DNA from: Aminidesulfovibrio sp040307135
Lineage (GTDB): Bacteria; Desulfobacterota; Desulfovibrionia; Desulfovibrionales; Desulfovibrionaceae
Assembly: GCA_040307135.1 (NCBI GenBank)
Contig: JAWRKD010000130.1
Span: 62,001-126,000 of the forward strand
DNA length: 64,000 nt
Direction: 5' to 3'
Each line of letters starts with the position of its first letter. Within the stretch, counting starts at the first letter, position 1. The notes below the pieces were generated by a model. That model was not told the DNA's origin. It was given only the letters and a program-made list of their open reading frames with translations, and searched no databases. A program made the position numbers and the translations under genes. Below are positions 14,888 to 23,899 of this stretch, in pieces.

Positions 14888-16621
14888 GTGATCGAGAAGT
14901 ACTACCAACGGGAGCTGTCGCACCTGCGGGACCTGGCCGCGGATTTCGCCAAGGCCCACCCGGCGCTGGCCCCGTTGCTCTCGGGCCAGTCCGCGGACCC
15001 GGACGTGGAGCGCATCCTGGAGGGCACGGCCTTCCTCTCCGGGCTCATCTACGAAAAGCTCGACGACGACTTTCCCGAGATCGTCCACGGCCTCATCCAG
15101 CTCATCTTTCCGCACTATTTGCGACCCATCCCCTCGGCGACATTGATCCGCTTCAAGCCCAAGCGCAGCCTCATGGAGACGGTCACGGTCCCGGCGGGCA
15201 CGGCCATCGGCTCGGTGGAGACCGAGGGCACGCGCTGCACCTTCACCACCAGCTACCCGGTGGAGCTGCACCCCCTGGCCGTGAGCGGGGCATCCTACGA
15301 GCAGCAGGGCAGCGACCGCGGCCGCCTGACGCTCTCGCTCCAGCTCTCCAACATGGACATCTCGGCCTTCAAGGCCAAGAGCCTGCGCTTCCACCTGGCC
15401 GGCGACTACGCCGAATCCTCCCGGCGCTACTGGCTCCTGCGCAGCCGCCTCCGGGAGGTCCGCCTGGTTCCGGGCAGCGGCGGCGCCCCCTTGAGCCTCA
15501 AGCCTTCGGCCGTGCGGCCCGTGGGCTTTGACGAGGACGAGGCCCTGATCCCCTTCCCGGTCCGCTCCTTCCCCGGCTACCGGGTGCTCCAGGAATATTT
15601 CATCCTGCCGGAGAAATTCCTCTTCTTCGATCTCGCCGGCCTTGACCAGTGGCGCACTCGCGGCCAGGGCGGGGCCTTCTCCGTGGAATTCCTGTTCGAG
15701 AAGCTGCCCCAGGAGATGCCGCCCCTGCGCGAGGAGCACTTCCAGCTCTTCGTCTCCCCGGCGCTCAACCTCTTCCCGCACCACGCCGACCCCATCCTCC
15801 TGGACCACAAGAAGCCGGAATACGCGGTGCGGCCCTCGGGCCAGAATCCGCGCCACTACCAGGTCTTCACCGTGAAGAAGGTCACGGGCTTCGCCCAGGG
15901 CACGGTGGAGGAGCGCCAGTACCTGCCCTTCGAAATGTTCAACCCCCAGGTGGAGGCCACGCCGGTCTATTCCCTGAGCCACCGTCTCTCCACTCTGGAC
16001 GGCCGGGCCGAGCTCTACCTGGCCGTGGCCTACCCCGGGGCCACGGGCCAGGCCCGGCAGGAAACCCTTTCCATCGACCTCCTGTGCACCAACGGCTCCC
16101 TGCCCGAGACCCTGCGCGCGGGCGACGTGCGCATGCCCACGGAAACCTCGCCGGAGCTGGCCGAGTTCACAAGCATCCGGCCGCCCACCGCGCCGGTGCA
16201 GCCGCCGCTCGGCAACAACCTGCTCTGGCGCCTGCTCTCGCACATGTTCCTGAACTACCTCTCCGTGGCCACGGCCGAGAACCTGCGCTCCATGCTCAAG
16301 CTCTACATCTTCACCGAAACCCGCGACCGGGCCGCGGTCCTGGCCAACACCCGCCGGGTGGAGGCCATCGCCGGCCTCCAGGTGCGGGCCGCGGAGCGTT
16401 TCGTGCGCGGCCGCATCGCCCGCGGCCAGGAGATCAAGCTGGATCTGGACCGCCAGGGATTCGCGGGCGAGGGCGACATGTTCCTGTTCGGCTCGGTGCT
16501 GGACGTGTTTCTGGGCAACTACGCGGCCATCAACTCGTACACCCGGCTCACCGCCGAGGACACCACGCGCAAGGAGCGCTTCGCATGGCCCGAACGGCTG
16601 GGCGACAGGCCCCTGCTGTGA
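14888..16621 (+). CDS. tssF: TssF, T6SS baseplate protein
   Basis: This 577-residue protein opens with IEKYYQRELSHLRDLAADFAKAHPALAPLL and the DPDVERILEGTAFLSGLIYEKLDDDFPEI block that marks TssF (VasA/ImpG). It forms the baseplate wedge with TssE, TssG and TssK in the cytoplasm. Length is normal. Translation starts at GTG 14888, eight bases after a GGAGGGCC ribosome site. The stop TGA overlaps the GTG of tssG, as expected for two proteins that assemble in fixed ratio. Confidence 0.93.
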   Translation: MIEKYYQRELSHLRDLAADFAKAHPALAPLLSGQSADPDVERILEGTAFLSGLIYEKLDDDFPEIVHGLIQLIFPHYLRPIPSATLIRFKPKRSLMETVTVPAGTAIGSVETEGTRCTFTTSYPVELHPLAVSGASYEQQGSDRGRLTLSLQLSNMDISAFKAKSLRFHLAGDYAESSRRYWLLRSRLREVRLVPGSGGAPLSLKPSAVRPVGFDEDEALIPFPVRSFPGYRVLQEYFILPEKFLFFDLAGLDQWRTRGQGGAFSVEFLFEKLPQEMPPLREEHFQLFVSPALNLFPHHADPILLDHKKPEYAVRPSGQNPRHYQVFTVKKVTGFAQGTVEERQYLPFEMFNPQVEATPVYSLSHRLSTLDGRAELYLAVAYPGATGQARQETLSIDLLCTNGSLPETLRAGDVRMPTETSPELAEFTSIRPPTAPVQPPLGNNLLWRLLSHMFLNYLSVATAENLRSMLKLYIFTETRDRAAVLANTRRVEAIAGLQVRAAERFVRGRIARGQEIKLDLDRQGFAGEGDMFLFGSVLDVFLGNYAAINSYTRLTAEDTTRKERFAWPERLGDRPLL

Positions 16622-17673
16622 CGCCGCCGGACAAACCGGCCGCGCCCGCGCTCATGGAGCAGCTGCGCGCCAATCCGCGCGCCTTCTCCTTTGTGCAGGC
16701 GGTGCGTCTGCTGCGCCAGGCCGGCGCGGGCAAGGGCGCGGACGAGTCCGAGCGTTTCCTGCGCGAGCGCCTGCGGGTGCGCGCCCTGCTCTCCCTGGGC
16801 TTCCCGCCCACGGACCTCACCGAGGTGGCGGACCTGCCTCCGCGCAAGGAGGGCGACCCGGACCGCTTCCAGCTCACGGCCACCTTCCTGGGCCTCTACG
16901 GCCCCTCCTCGCCCCTGCCCACCTTCTACACCGAGGAGCTCCTGGACGAGCAGGCCGAGGACCGCTCGGCCAGCCGCGACTTCCTGGACGTGGTGGGCGA
17001 CGGCTTCTTCTCCCTGTTCTTCCTGGCCTGGGCCCGCCACCGCCTCTGGCTCAAGACCTGCGAGGAAGAGGACGCGGCCACCCTGGAGCGGCTTTACAGC
17101 CTGGTGGGCCTGGGCGATCCCGCGGTGCGCGGCGTTTTTTCCCAGCCCGGCCTGCTCCTGCGCGTCTCCGGCCTGCTCACCCAGTTCCCGCGCACGGCCG
17201 CGGGCCTGCGCTGCCTGCTCTCGGACCGCGCGGGCGCGCCGGTCAAGGTCATCCAGTGCGTGTCGCGCACCGTGCCCATCCCGCCGGACCAGCGCTGCCA
17301 CCTGGGCGAGGACTCGGCCCAGCTCGGGGAATCGGCCTGGATCGGGCTCCAGGCCCAGGACGACACGGGCAAGTTCCGCATTGAGGTGGGACCGCTCACG
17401 GCCGCCACCTTCGCCCAGGTCATCCCGGGCGGCGGCTGGCACGCGGCCATCGTGCGCCTGGTGCGCTTCTACTGCACGGAGCCCCTGGAATTCGACGTGC
17501 TCTTCCGCCTGGACCAGGCCGAGGCCGAAGTCAGCCGCCTGGGAACAGGGGCCTGGTCCAGGCTCGGCTGCGACACCTGGCTCGGCGTGGGCGGTCTGGA
17601 CGATCCCTGCGCCCTGTTTACCGACCTGCGGCAGCAGAGCGATCGCAAGCTGCAAAGGAGTATGGCCCAATGA
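16618..17673 (+). CDS. tssG: TssG, T6SS baseplate protein
   Basis: This 351-residue protein matches TssG (ImpH/VasB): ANPRAFSFVQAVRLLRQAG near the N-terminus, FQLTATFLGLYGPSSPLPTFYTEELLDE (about residues 85-112), RDFLDVVGDGFFSLFFLAW and a C-terminal LGVGGLDDPCALFTDL-like end. It is a baseplate wedge subunit bound to TssF. I chose GTG 16618 because it overlaps the tssF stop (GTGA). An upstream in-frame ATG at 16585 would give 11 more residues of low family similarity. The stop overlaps the clpV start (ATGA). Confidence 0.92.
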   Translation: MTPPDKPAAPALMEQLRANPRAFSFVQAVRLLRQAGAGKGADESERFLRERLRVRALLSLGFPPTDLTEVADLPPRKEGDPDRFQLTATFLGLYGPSSPLPTFYTEELLDEQAEDRSASRDFLDVVGDGFFSLFFLAWARHRLWLKTCEEEDAATLERLYSLVGLGDPAVRGVFSQPGLLLRVSGLLTQFPRTAAGLRCLLSDRAGAPVKVIQCVSRTVPIPPDQRCHLGEDSAQLGESAWIGLQAQDDTGKFRIEVGPLTAATFAQVIPGGGWHAAIVRLVRFYCTEPLEFDVLFRLDQAEAEVSRLGTGAWSRLGCDTWLGVGGLDDPCALFTDLRQQSDRKLQRSMAQ

Positions 17674-20300
17674 TCGGCGTGGACATGAAGGCCCTTCTCG
17701 AAAAATGCAACGGCTTCTGCACCCAGGCCCTGCACGCGGCGGCCGGGCTCACCGTGAACCGCACCCACTACGAGGTCACGGTGGAGCACTTCCTGCTCTC
17801 CTGTCTGGAAGACCAAGCCTGCGACGTGGCCCTGGCCCTGGCCCGCTTCGGCGTGGACCCGGCCCAGGTCAAAAAGGCGCTCAACGACGCCATGGAGGAC
17901 TTCCGGGCCGGAAACTCGGCGCGGCCGGTGTTCTCGCCCCTGCTCATGGAACTTCTGGAGGCGGCCTGGCTGGTGGCCTCCGTGGACCTGGGGCTGTCGC
18001 GTATCCGCTCCGGCGCGGCGCTGCTGGCCTTTTTGCGCAAGCCGAGCTTCTACGCCCAGGGCGGCTATTCCGACCTCCTGGGCCAGGTGAACCGCGAGGA
18101 CCTGCTCAAGACCTTCTGGGACCTGACCAAGGCCTCCTCCGAGGCCGGAGGCGAGGCCGGGGCCGCCGGCGGCGCGGGGGCCCCGGCGCGGGTGACGGGC
18201 GAGGGCGGCGAAAGCTTCATCGCCAAGTTCTGCGAGGACTTCACGGCCAAGGCCAAGAGCGGCAAGATCGACGCGGTCTTCGGCCGCGACCAGGAGATCC
18301 GCCAGATCGTGGACATCCTGGCCCGCCGCCGCAAGAACAACCCCATCCTGGTGGGCGAGCCCGGGGTGGGCAAGACCGCGGTCATCGAGGGCCTGGCCCT
18401 GCGCATCACCGAGGGCGACGTGCCCGAGATCCTCCAGGACGTGACCCTGCTGGGCCTGGACATGGGCCTTCTGGAGGCGGGCGCGGGCATGAAGGGCGAG
18501 TTCGAACGCCGCCTCAAGGGCGTGCTCGACGAGATCAAGGCCTCGGAAAAGCCCATCGTGCTCTTCATCGACGAGGCCCACACCCTGGTGGGCGCGGGCG
18601 GCTCGGCGGGCGGCTCGGACGCCGCCAACCTGCTCAAGCCCGCCCTGGCCCGCGGCGAGATCAAGACCTGCGCCGCCACCACCTGGAAGGAGTACAAGAA
18701 GTATTTCGAGAAGGACCCGGCCCTGGCCCGGCGCTTCCAGCTGGTCAAGCTGGACGAGCCCAGCGCCGCCACCGCGGCCCTCATCCTGCGCGGCATCCGC
18801 GACTCCTACGAGAAGTCGCACCGGGTGGTCATCCGCGACGACGCCATCGCGGCCGCGGCCGAATACGCCCACCGCTACATCACCGGCCGCTTCCTGCCGG
18901 ACAAGGCCATCGACCTCCTGGACACGGCCTGCGCCCGGGTCAAGGTGAGCCTCTCCTCCAAGCCCGGCGAACTGGAGGACAAGGAGCGCGCCGGGCAGGC
19001 CGCGGAGCGGGAAAAGAAGGCGCTTTTGCGCGACAAGGCCAACGGCGCGCCCGTGGACGAGGCCCGCATCGCGGAGCTCGGCGAGCGCATCGCGGCCCTG
19101 GCCCAGGAGGCCGAGGAAATCCGCGCGGGCTGGAAGAGGGAGCTGGACATGGCCCACGCCCTGGTGGACGCGCGCACGGCCCTGGCCGATGCCCTGACCG
19201 GCGGCGAGCCCCCGGCGGACCTCAAGAAGGCCGCGGACGACGCCCGCGCCGCCTACGAATCCTCGCGCTTCGGCGACGGCCTGGTGTCCATCGAGGTCAC
19301 GCCGGACGTGGTGGCCAAGGTGGTCAGCGACTGGACCGGCATCCCCCTGGGCAAGGTGGCCCGGGAGCAGGCCGGCATGGTGGCCGAGCTGGAAAAGCGC
19401 CTGGCCGAGCGGATCAAGGGCCAGGACGCCGCCGTGGCCGCGGTCTGCGAGGCGATCAAGGCATCCAAGGCGGGCCTGCGCGCGCCGGAGCAGCCCGTGG
19501 GCGTGTTCTTCCTGGTGGGACCCTCGGGCGTGGGCAAGACCGAGACCGGCCTGACCCTGGCCGACATGCTTTTCGGCGACGAGAAGAGCGTGGTGACCAT
19601 CAACATGAGCGAATTCCAGGAAAAACACACAGTCTCCCGGCTCATCGGCTCGCCCCCGGGCTACGTGGGCTACGGCGAGGGCGGCATGCTCACCGAGGCC
19701 GTGCGCCAGCGGCCCTACTGCGTGGTGCTTCTGGACGAGGTGGAGAAGGCCCACCTGGACGTCATGAACCTGTTCTACCAGGTCTTCGACAAGGGCACGC
19801 TCACCGACGGCGAGGGCAAGGAGATCAGCTTCCGCAACACGATCATCATGCTCACCTCCAATCTGGCCTCGGACGTGATCCAGGAGATGACCAAGGACGG
19901 GGCCAAGCTGGAGCTGGACGCCCTGCTCGCCGCGGTGCGGCCCATCCTCTCCGAGCACTTCAAGCCCGCGCTCCTGGCGCGCATGACCGTGGTGCCCTAC
20001 GGCAGCCTTTCGCCCGAAGCCCTGGGCCGCATCGCCGTGCTCAAGCTGGAGGCCCTCAAGCGCAGGCTTCTGGCCAACAACAAGATGGCCCTGACCTGGA
20101 GCGGCAAGGTGGCCGAGACCATCGCGGCCCGCTGCACCGAGGTGGAGACCGGCGCCCGCAACATCGACTACATCCTCTCCGGCACCATCCTGCCGCGCAT
20201 GTCCCAGGAGATCCTGGCCCACATGTCCGGCCAGGGGCTGCCCTCCTCCGTGGCCCTGGACGTGGGCGAGGACGGCGGCTTCACCATGACCTTCGCCTGA
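17670..20300 (+). CDS. clpV: ClpV (TssH), AAA+ ATPase that recycles the T6SS sheath
   Basis: This 876-residue Clp/Hsp100 ATPase has a Clp-N domain (about residues 5-150). The first AAA module has Walker A GEPGVGKT near 229-236 and DEAH-like VLFIDEAHTLVGAG. A coiled middle domain is at about 420-500. The second AAA module has GPSGVGKTE near 617-625 and VVLLDEVEKAH. ClpV binds contracted TssB/TssC sheaths and disassembles them for reuse. All ATPase motifs are intact. Its partner TssC is split in this window, so ClpV would lack its substrate unless the element excises. Confidence 0.95.
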   Translation: MIGVDMKALLEKCNGFCTQALHAAAGLTVNRTHYEVTVEHFLLSCLEDQACDVALALARFGVDPAQVKKALNDAMEDFRAGNSARPVFSPLLMELLEAAWLVASVDLGLSRIRSGAALLAFLRKPSFYAQGGYSDLLGQVNREDLLKTFWDLTKASSEAGGEAGAAGGAGAPARVTGEGGESFIAKFCEDFTAKAKSGKIDAVFGRDQEIRQIVDILARRRKNNPILVGEPGVGKTAVIEGLALRITEGDVPEILQDVTLLGLDMGLLEAGAGMKGEFERRLKGVLDEIKASEKPIVLFIDEAHTLVGAGGSAGGSDAANLLKPALARGEIKTCAATTWKEYKKYFEKDPALARRFQLVKLDEPSAATAALILRGIRDSYEKSHRVVIRDDAIAAAAEYAHRYITGRFLPDKAIDLLDTACARVKVSLSSKPGELEDKERAGQAAEREKKALLRDKANGAPVDEARIAELGERIAALAQEAEEIRAGWKRELDMAHALVDARTALADALTGGEPPADLKKAADDARAAYESSRFGDGLVSIEVTPDVVAKVVSDWTGIPLGKVAREQAGMVAELEKRLAERIKGQDAAVAAVCEAIKASKAGLRAPEQPVGVFFLVGPSGVGKTETGLTLADMLFGDEKSVVTINMSEFQEKHTVSRLIGSPPGYVGYGEGGMLTEAVRQRPYCVVLLDEVEKAHLDVMNLFYQVFDKGTLTDGEGKEISFRNTIIMLTSNLASDVIQEMTKDGAKLELDALLAAVRPILSEHFKPALLARMTVVPYGSLSPEALGRIAVLKLEALKRRLLANNKMALTWSGKVAETIAARCTEVETGARNIDYILSGTILPRMSQEILAHMSGQGLPSSVALDVGEDGGFTMTFA

Positions 20301-20311
20301 GGAGCAGCGCC

Positions 20312-21079
20312 ATGAAGAAAAGCGTCTGGATCACCATGCTGGACAAGGACGAGGGCCTGGCCAAGCTCATCTTCCAGGAGGCCGCGCGCTACGGCCTGGA
20401 GCCCGGCGGCCACTTCTGGGTGGACGATCTGCCGAACATGGCCTGGAGCGGCCCCATCCCGGATCTGGCCAAGGGCGGGTGCGGCTGCTGGATCATCGTG
20501 GGCCAGGCCGCCCGCTTCGGGGACAAAGCCACGCGCCAGGGGCTTTCGCTCCTGGCCCTGGCGGCCCAGGCCGCCCACGGCCACGGCTTCCCCATCCTGC
20601 TCTCGGCTTCTGGCGGCAAGCTGGACGTGGCCACCCTGCCCACGCCCCTGCGCGCGGCCGAGGCCGTGCCCGCGGGCCTGGGGGTCAAGGCCGCGGCCAA
20701 GGCCAACGCCTTCAAGCCCGGCGGGCCGGGCGAGTACCGCCTGAACGTCCACCCCCTGCCCGGCCTGGGCTGCTGGCTGGAGGTGGGACCGGGCCGCGAC
20801 CCCTGGCAGGGGGCCATGCTCGGGGCCAGCGGCGCGTCCCCGGACGCCCACGGCGTGGGCCAGGCCGGGACCATCCCCCAGACCTCCACCCTGCACTACC
20901 CGGTGCGGGGCATGAAGATCACCCTGGGGGGCAGGGAGTTCGAGGCCTGGGGCGTGAAGAACGGCCTGACCGTGGCGGAATCCTACTACGTGCGCCTGAA
21001 CGGAGCGCCCGAGGCCCTGGTTTTCGGCTCCTTCCCGGACGCGGATGAGGCGGACGTCTTTACTGTCTCTATGGCGTAG
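20312..21079 (+). CDS. T6SS-operon protein of unknown function
   Basis: I do not recognise this 255-residue protein. It has no signal peptide or membrane segment, and so should be cytoplasmic. The first half (about 1-130) reads like an alpha/beta domain, with MKKSVWITMLDKDEGLAKLIFQEAARYGL and a GCGCWIIVGQAARFGDKATRQGLSLLALAAQ segment. The second half (about 140-255) is rich in Gly and beta-type stretches and ends in LVFGSFPDADEADVFTVSMA. Its location between clpV and tssJ, 11 bp after clpV with a GAGGAGCAGC ribosome site, ties it to the secretion system. It could be an accessory, regulatory or quality-control factor. No enzymatic motif is evident. Confidence 0.7.
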   Translation: MKKSVWITMLDKDEGLAKLIFQEAARYGLEPGGHFWVDDLPNMAWSGPIPDLAKGGCGCWIIVGQAARFGDKATRQGLSLLALAAQAAHGHGFPILLSASGGKLDVATLPTPLRAAEAVPAGLGVKAAAKANAFKPGGPGEYRLNVHPLPGLGCWLEVGPGRDPWQGAMLGASGASPDAHGVGQAGTIPQTSTLHYPVRGMKITLGGREFEAWGVKNGLTVAESYYVRLNGAPEALVFGSFPDADEADVFTVSMA

Positions 21080-21112
21080 GATATTTTGATGAAAAGCGTG
21101 AGGAGGGGGAGC

Positions 21113-21733
21113 ATGCCCATGGCCAGGGGGAGGAAGACCCGCCCAGCGGGGAGAGCGTTGCTTTCCCTTCCCTGCGCCCTGTTCTGCTGCCTGCTCCTGG
21201 CGGCCTGCGGGGGCAAGAGCGCCCCGCCGCCCAAACCCTACGAGGTGCCCCAGAACGCCGACAGCCCGCAGAGCGTGAAGTGGACCTACATGCCCGGCGG
21301 CCTGACCCTGAACTACGACGCCAGCGCGGACCTGAACACCTACGAGGGCTTCTCGCACAGCGTGCTCTTGTGCATCTACCAGCTCAACGATCCGGCGGCC
21401 TTCAACGAGCTGGCGGCCAACGAGGGCGGCATCCACCGCCTGCTGGCCTGCGATCGCTTCGACAAGTCCGTGGTCCATTTCGAGCGCCGCTTCGTGAGCC
21501 CGGGAACCAAGGCCACGCTGCCCATGGACCGCGCCGAGGGCGCGCAGTTCGTAGGTCTGGCCGCGGGCTACTACGATCTCCAGCCCGGCCTGGTCACGCG
21601 CACCTGGCAGATACCGCTCAAGGTGGACCAGACCGGTTGGCTGTTCTGGAAATCCGACGTCTATAACCCCGGCACCCTGAGCATGGATCTGCTCCTCGGG
21701 CCCAACACGATCCAGCGCATGGGAGGCGACTAG
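21113..21733 (+). CDS. tssJ: TssJ, T6SS outer-membrane lipoprotein
   Basis: This 206-residue lipoprotein has a basic N-terminus and a hydrophobic core ending in lipobox LLAAC, with Cys32 as the predicted lipidated residue. After an Ala/Pro spacer come a TssJ-like beta-domain with NTYEGFSHSVLLCIYQLNDPAAFNELAANEGGIHRLLAC (about 78-116) and FVGLAAGYYDLQPG. TssJ anchors the TssL/TssM membrane complex to the outer membrane. I chose ATG 21113, which has GGAGGGGGAG immediately upstream; ATG 21089 is also in frame and would add eight residues. The stop overlaps the GTG of tssK by one base. Confidence 0.9.
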   Translation: MPMARGRKTRPAGRALLSLPCALFCCLLLAACGGKSAPPPKPYEVPQNADSPQSVKWTYMPGGLTLNYDASADLNTYEGFSHSVLLCIYQLNDPAAFNELAANEGGIHRLLACDRFDKSVVHFERRFVSPGTKATLPMDRAEGAQFVGLAAGYYDLQPGLVTRTWQIPLKVDQTGWLFWKSDVYNPGTLSMDLLLGPNTIQRMGGD

Positions 21734-23121
21734 TGGCCGACGGACCCATCTACTGGCACCAGGGGCTGTTCCTCCAGCCCCAGCACTTCCAGATCACGGA
21801 CCGCCACCTGGCCTCGTCCCTGGGCGCGCTCCAGGCCGCCATGCGGCCCTGGTTCTGGGGCGCCGCGGACATGGAGGTGGACCAGGGCGCGCTGGCCGCC
21901 GGACGCATGGAGTTCTCGCGCCTCACCGTGCTCTTTCCCGACGGCTACGGCCTGCTGACCAAGTTCCCGGGCAACGCGGTCTGCGCCGCGCGCCAGATTC
22001 CCGTGGACCGCATCCCGCCCGGTGAGGGCCTCAAGGTCTATGTGGCCCTGCGTGGAGTCAAACCCGGCGAGCCCAACGTCACCGTGGCCGAGACCGCCGA
22101 GGCCATGGCCGCGGCCCACACCCGCTGGGCCGTGCCCGCGGAGCCGGAGAACACCCCGGACATTTACGGCGACGGCCCCACGGCCCAGGTGCGTTGCCTG
22201 AAGGAGGTCCTGCGCCTGGTCTTCGAGCACGAGGTCCCGGACATGGGCGACTACGCCCTGGTGGTCCTGGCCCGCGTCGTGCGCGAAGGCGACAGCGTGC
22301 GCCTGGACCCGGACTTCGCGCCCTCCTGCCTGACGCTCATCGCCGCGCCCGCCCTGGCCGCCACCATGGGCGAGCTGCGCGACCGCGTGCTCGGCAAGGT
22401 CCGCCAGCTCGAAGGCTACAAGAACCTCTCGGGCCGGGGAGGCGACGCGGCCGAACTCACCGTGCTGCTCATGGCCCTGCGCTCGCTCTCGCGCTGCGCC
22501 GCGCGCCTGGACCACGCCCTGCGCGGGCTCTGCCTCTCGCCCTGGGAGGCTTACGGAATGCTGCGCGAACTGGTGGCCGAGCTCTCGGTCTTTTCCCTGG
22601 AGGTAGGGGCCCTGGGCGAGGGCTGGGACGGCGGCCAGGTGCTGCCGGACTACGACCACACGAACCTGGGCTTCTGCTTCCGCACCGCCCGCAACGTGGC
22701 CGTGCGGCTCATCGAGGCCATCTCGGCCGGGCCGCGCTGGGCCGCCCGCTTCGTGTTCAAGGACCCGTACTGGACCGTGGAGATCCCCCAGCACGTCATG
22801 CAGGAAGGCGGCGAATACTGGCTCGTGCTCACCTCGGCCAAGGGCGACCCCGCGGCCATGCGCGCCTCGGCCCAGAAGCTCCTCAAGCTCTCGGCCACGG
22901 GCGGCATGTCCTCGCTCCTGGTGCGGGCCGTGCCGGGCATCCCCCTGGGCTACAGCGAGGCGCCCCCGGCGGGCCTGCCGCGTATGCCCGGAGCTCTTTA
23001 TTTCCGCATCGGCACGGACAGCCCCCAGTGGAACGAGGTGGTTTCCAGCCAGAGCCTGTCCATCTACTGGGACGAAGCCCCCCAAGACCTGGACGCCCGG
23101 CTGGCCGTCATCGGGAGATAG
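21733..23121 (+). CDS. tssK: TssK, T6SS baseplate connector to the membrane complex
   Basis: This 462-residue protein begins PIYWHQGLFLQPQHFQITDRHL, the hallmark of TssK (ImpJ/VasE), and continues with WFWGAADMEVDQGALAAGRMEFSRL. TssK trimers link the baseplate to the TssL/TssM cytoplasmic domains. Length and domain order are normal. GTG 21733 overlaps the last base of the tssJ stop. TssL follows after three bases, matching the usual tssJ-K-L-M order. Confidence 0.94.
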   Translation: MADGPIYWHQGLFLQPQHFQITDRHLASSLGALQAAMRPWFWGAADMEVDQGALAAGRMEFSRLTVLFPDGYGLLTKFPGNAVCAARQIPVDRIPPGEGLKVYVALRGVKPGEPNVTVAETAEAMAAAHTRWAVPAEPENTPDIYGDGPTAQVRCLKEVLRLVFEHEVPDMGDYALVVLARVVREGDSVRLDPDFAPSCLTLIAAPALAATMGELRDRVLGKVRQLEGYKNLSGRGGDAAELTVLLMALRSLSRCAARLDHALRGLCLSPWEAYGMLRELVAELSVFSLEVGALGEGWDGGQVLPDYDHTNLGFCFRTARNVAVRLIEAISAGPRWAARFVFKDPYWTVEIPQHVMQEGGEYWLVLTSAKGDPAAMRASAQKLLKLSATGGMSSLLVRAVPGIPLGYSEAPPAGLPRMPGALYFRIGTDSPQWNEVVSSQSLSIYWDEAPQDLDARLAVIGR

Positions 23122-23124
23122 CCC

Positions 23125-23853
23125 ATGGCCCTGGTGGACAGATTCCTCCCCGCCGTGGCCTTTGCCGCGCTGCTGGCCCGCGAGCCGCAGATGCGCGACA
23201 TCCCCTACGCCACGGCCCGGGCCGACATGGAGCGCCTCCTGGACGAGGCCGAGGCCGCGTCCGGCCAAACCCGGCCCGAGGAGGTCCAGGACGCCCTGTT
23301 CGCGGTCTGCGCCTTTGTGGACGAGGCCGTGCTGGCCTCGGGCTGGCCGGGCCGCGCGGAATGGCTCCGGCAGCCCCTTCAGCGCCAGCGCTTCGGCACG
23401 GCCAACGCGGGTGAGGAGTTCTACGTCCGGCTGGCCTCCCTCTGCGAACGGGCCGGGACCTCCCTGCCCCTGCCCGAGGAACTGTCCGGCGAGCCGGCCG
23501 GAGACTCCGGCGGCTCCCGCCTGCGCGAGGTCCTGGAGGTCTATGCGGCTTGCCTGACCATGGGCTTCACCGGCCGCTACTACGACGAAAAGGGCCGGGA
23601 GACCCTGGCCGCCATCACCCGCGACAGCCTCAAGCGCCTTCTGGCGGGCCCGGGCCACGGGCAGCGCCGGGGGCCCGTGTTCCCCGAGACCTATGCGGAA
23701 CAGCCCAAGGCCTTCCGGCCGCCGCGCTGGCGCGCGGCCCTGGGCCTGCTGGTCCTGTTCGGGCTGCCGCTGCTGGCGGCGGCGCTCATCCACACGGCCT
23801 ACGCATCGCTCTTGACGGACTCCGTGCGGGAGTGGCTCAAGACGCTGACCTGA
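23125..23853 (+). CDS. tssL: TssL, T6SS inner-membrane protein (DotU/IcmH-like), short form
   Basis: This 242-residue DotU-family protein has a cytoplasmic helical domain (about residues 1-185, including DALFAVCAFVDEAVLASGWPGRAEW and FYVRLASLCERAG). A single C-terminal transmembrane helix is at about 203-225. It bridges TssK and TssM at the inner membrane. It ends soon after the helix and has no OmpA-like peptidoglycan-binding extension, so wall anchoring would have to come from another protein, possibly the AMIN-like protein at 27514-28152. Confidence 0.92.
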   Translation: MALVDRFLPAVAFAALLAREPQMRDIPYATARADMERLLDEAEAASGQTRPEEVQDALFAVCAFVDEAVLASGWPGRAEWLRQPLQRQRFGTANAGEEFYVRLASLCERAGTSLPLPEELSGEPAGDSGGSRLREVLEVYAACLTMGFTGRYYDEKGRETLAAITRDSLKRLLAGPGHGQRRGPVFPETYAEQPKAFRPPRWRAALGLLVLFGLPLLAAALIHTAYASLLTDSVREWLKTLT

Positions 23854-23862
23854 CAAGCAAAC

Positions 23863-23881
23863 GCGGGGCCCGAGGCCCCGC
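23863..23881 (+). other. Hairpin between tssL and tssM
   Basis: A perfect 8-bp GC stem (GCGGGGCC, 23863-23870; GGCCCCGC, 23874-23881) with a 3-base loop lies in the 46-bp gap before tssM. No T-run follows, so it is more likely an attenuating or mRNA-stabilising structure than a full terminator. Confidence 0.5.
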
Positions 23882-23899
23882 TGGAGGACGACAACGCAG

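Noticed and set aside
17469..20222. Very long minus-strand open frames across clpV, tssM, the DUF2169 gene and the sulfotransferase fusion.
   Set aside because: They are mirror frames of GC-rich coding DNA. The opposite strand in each case carries complete family motifs.
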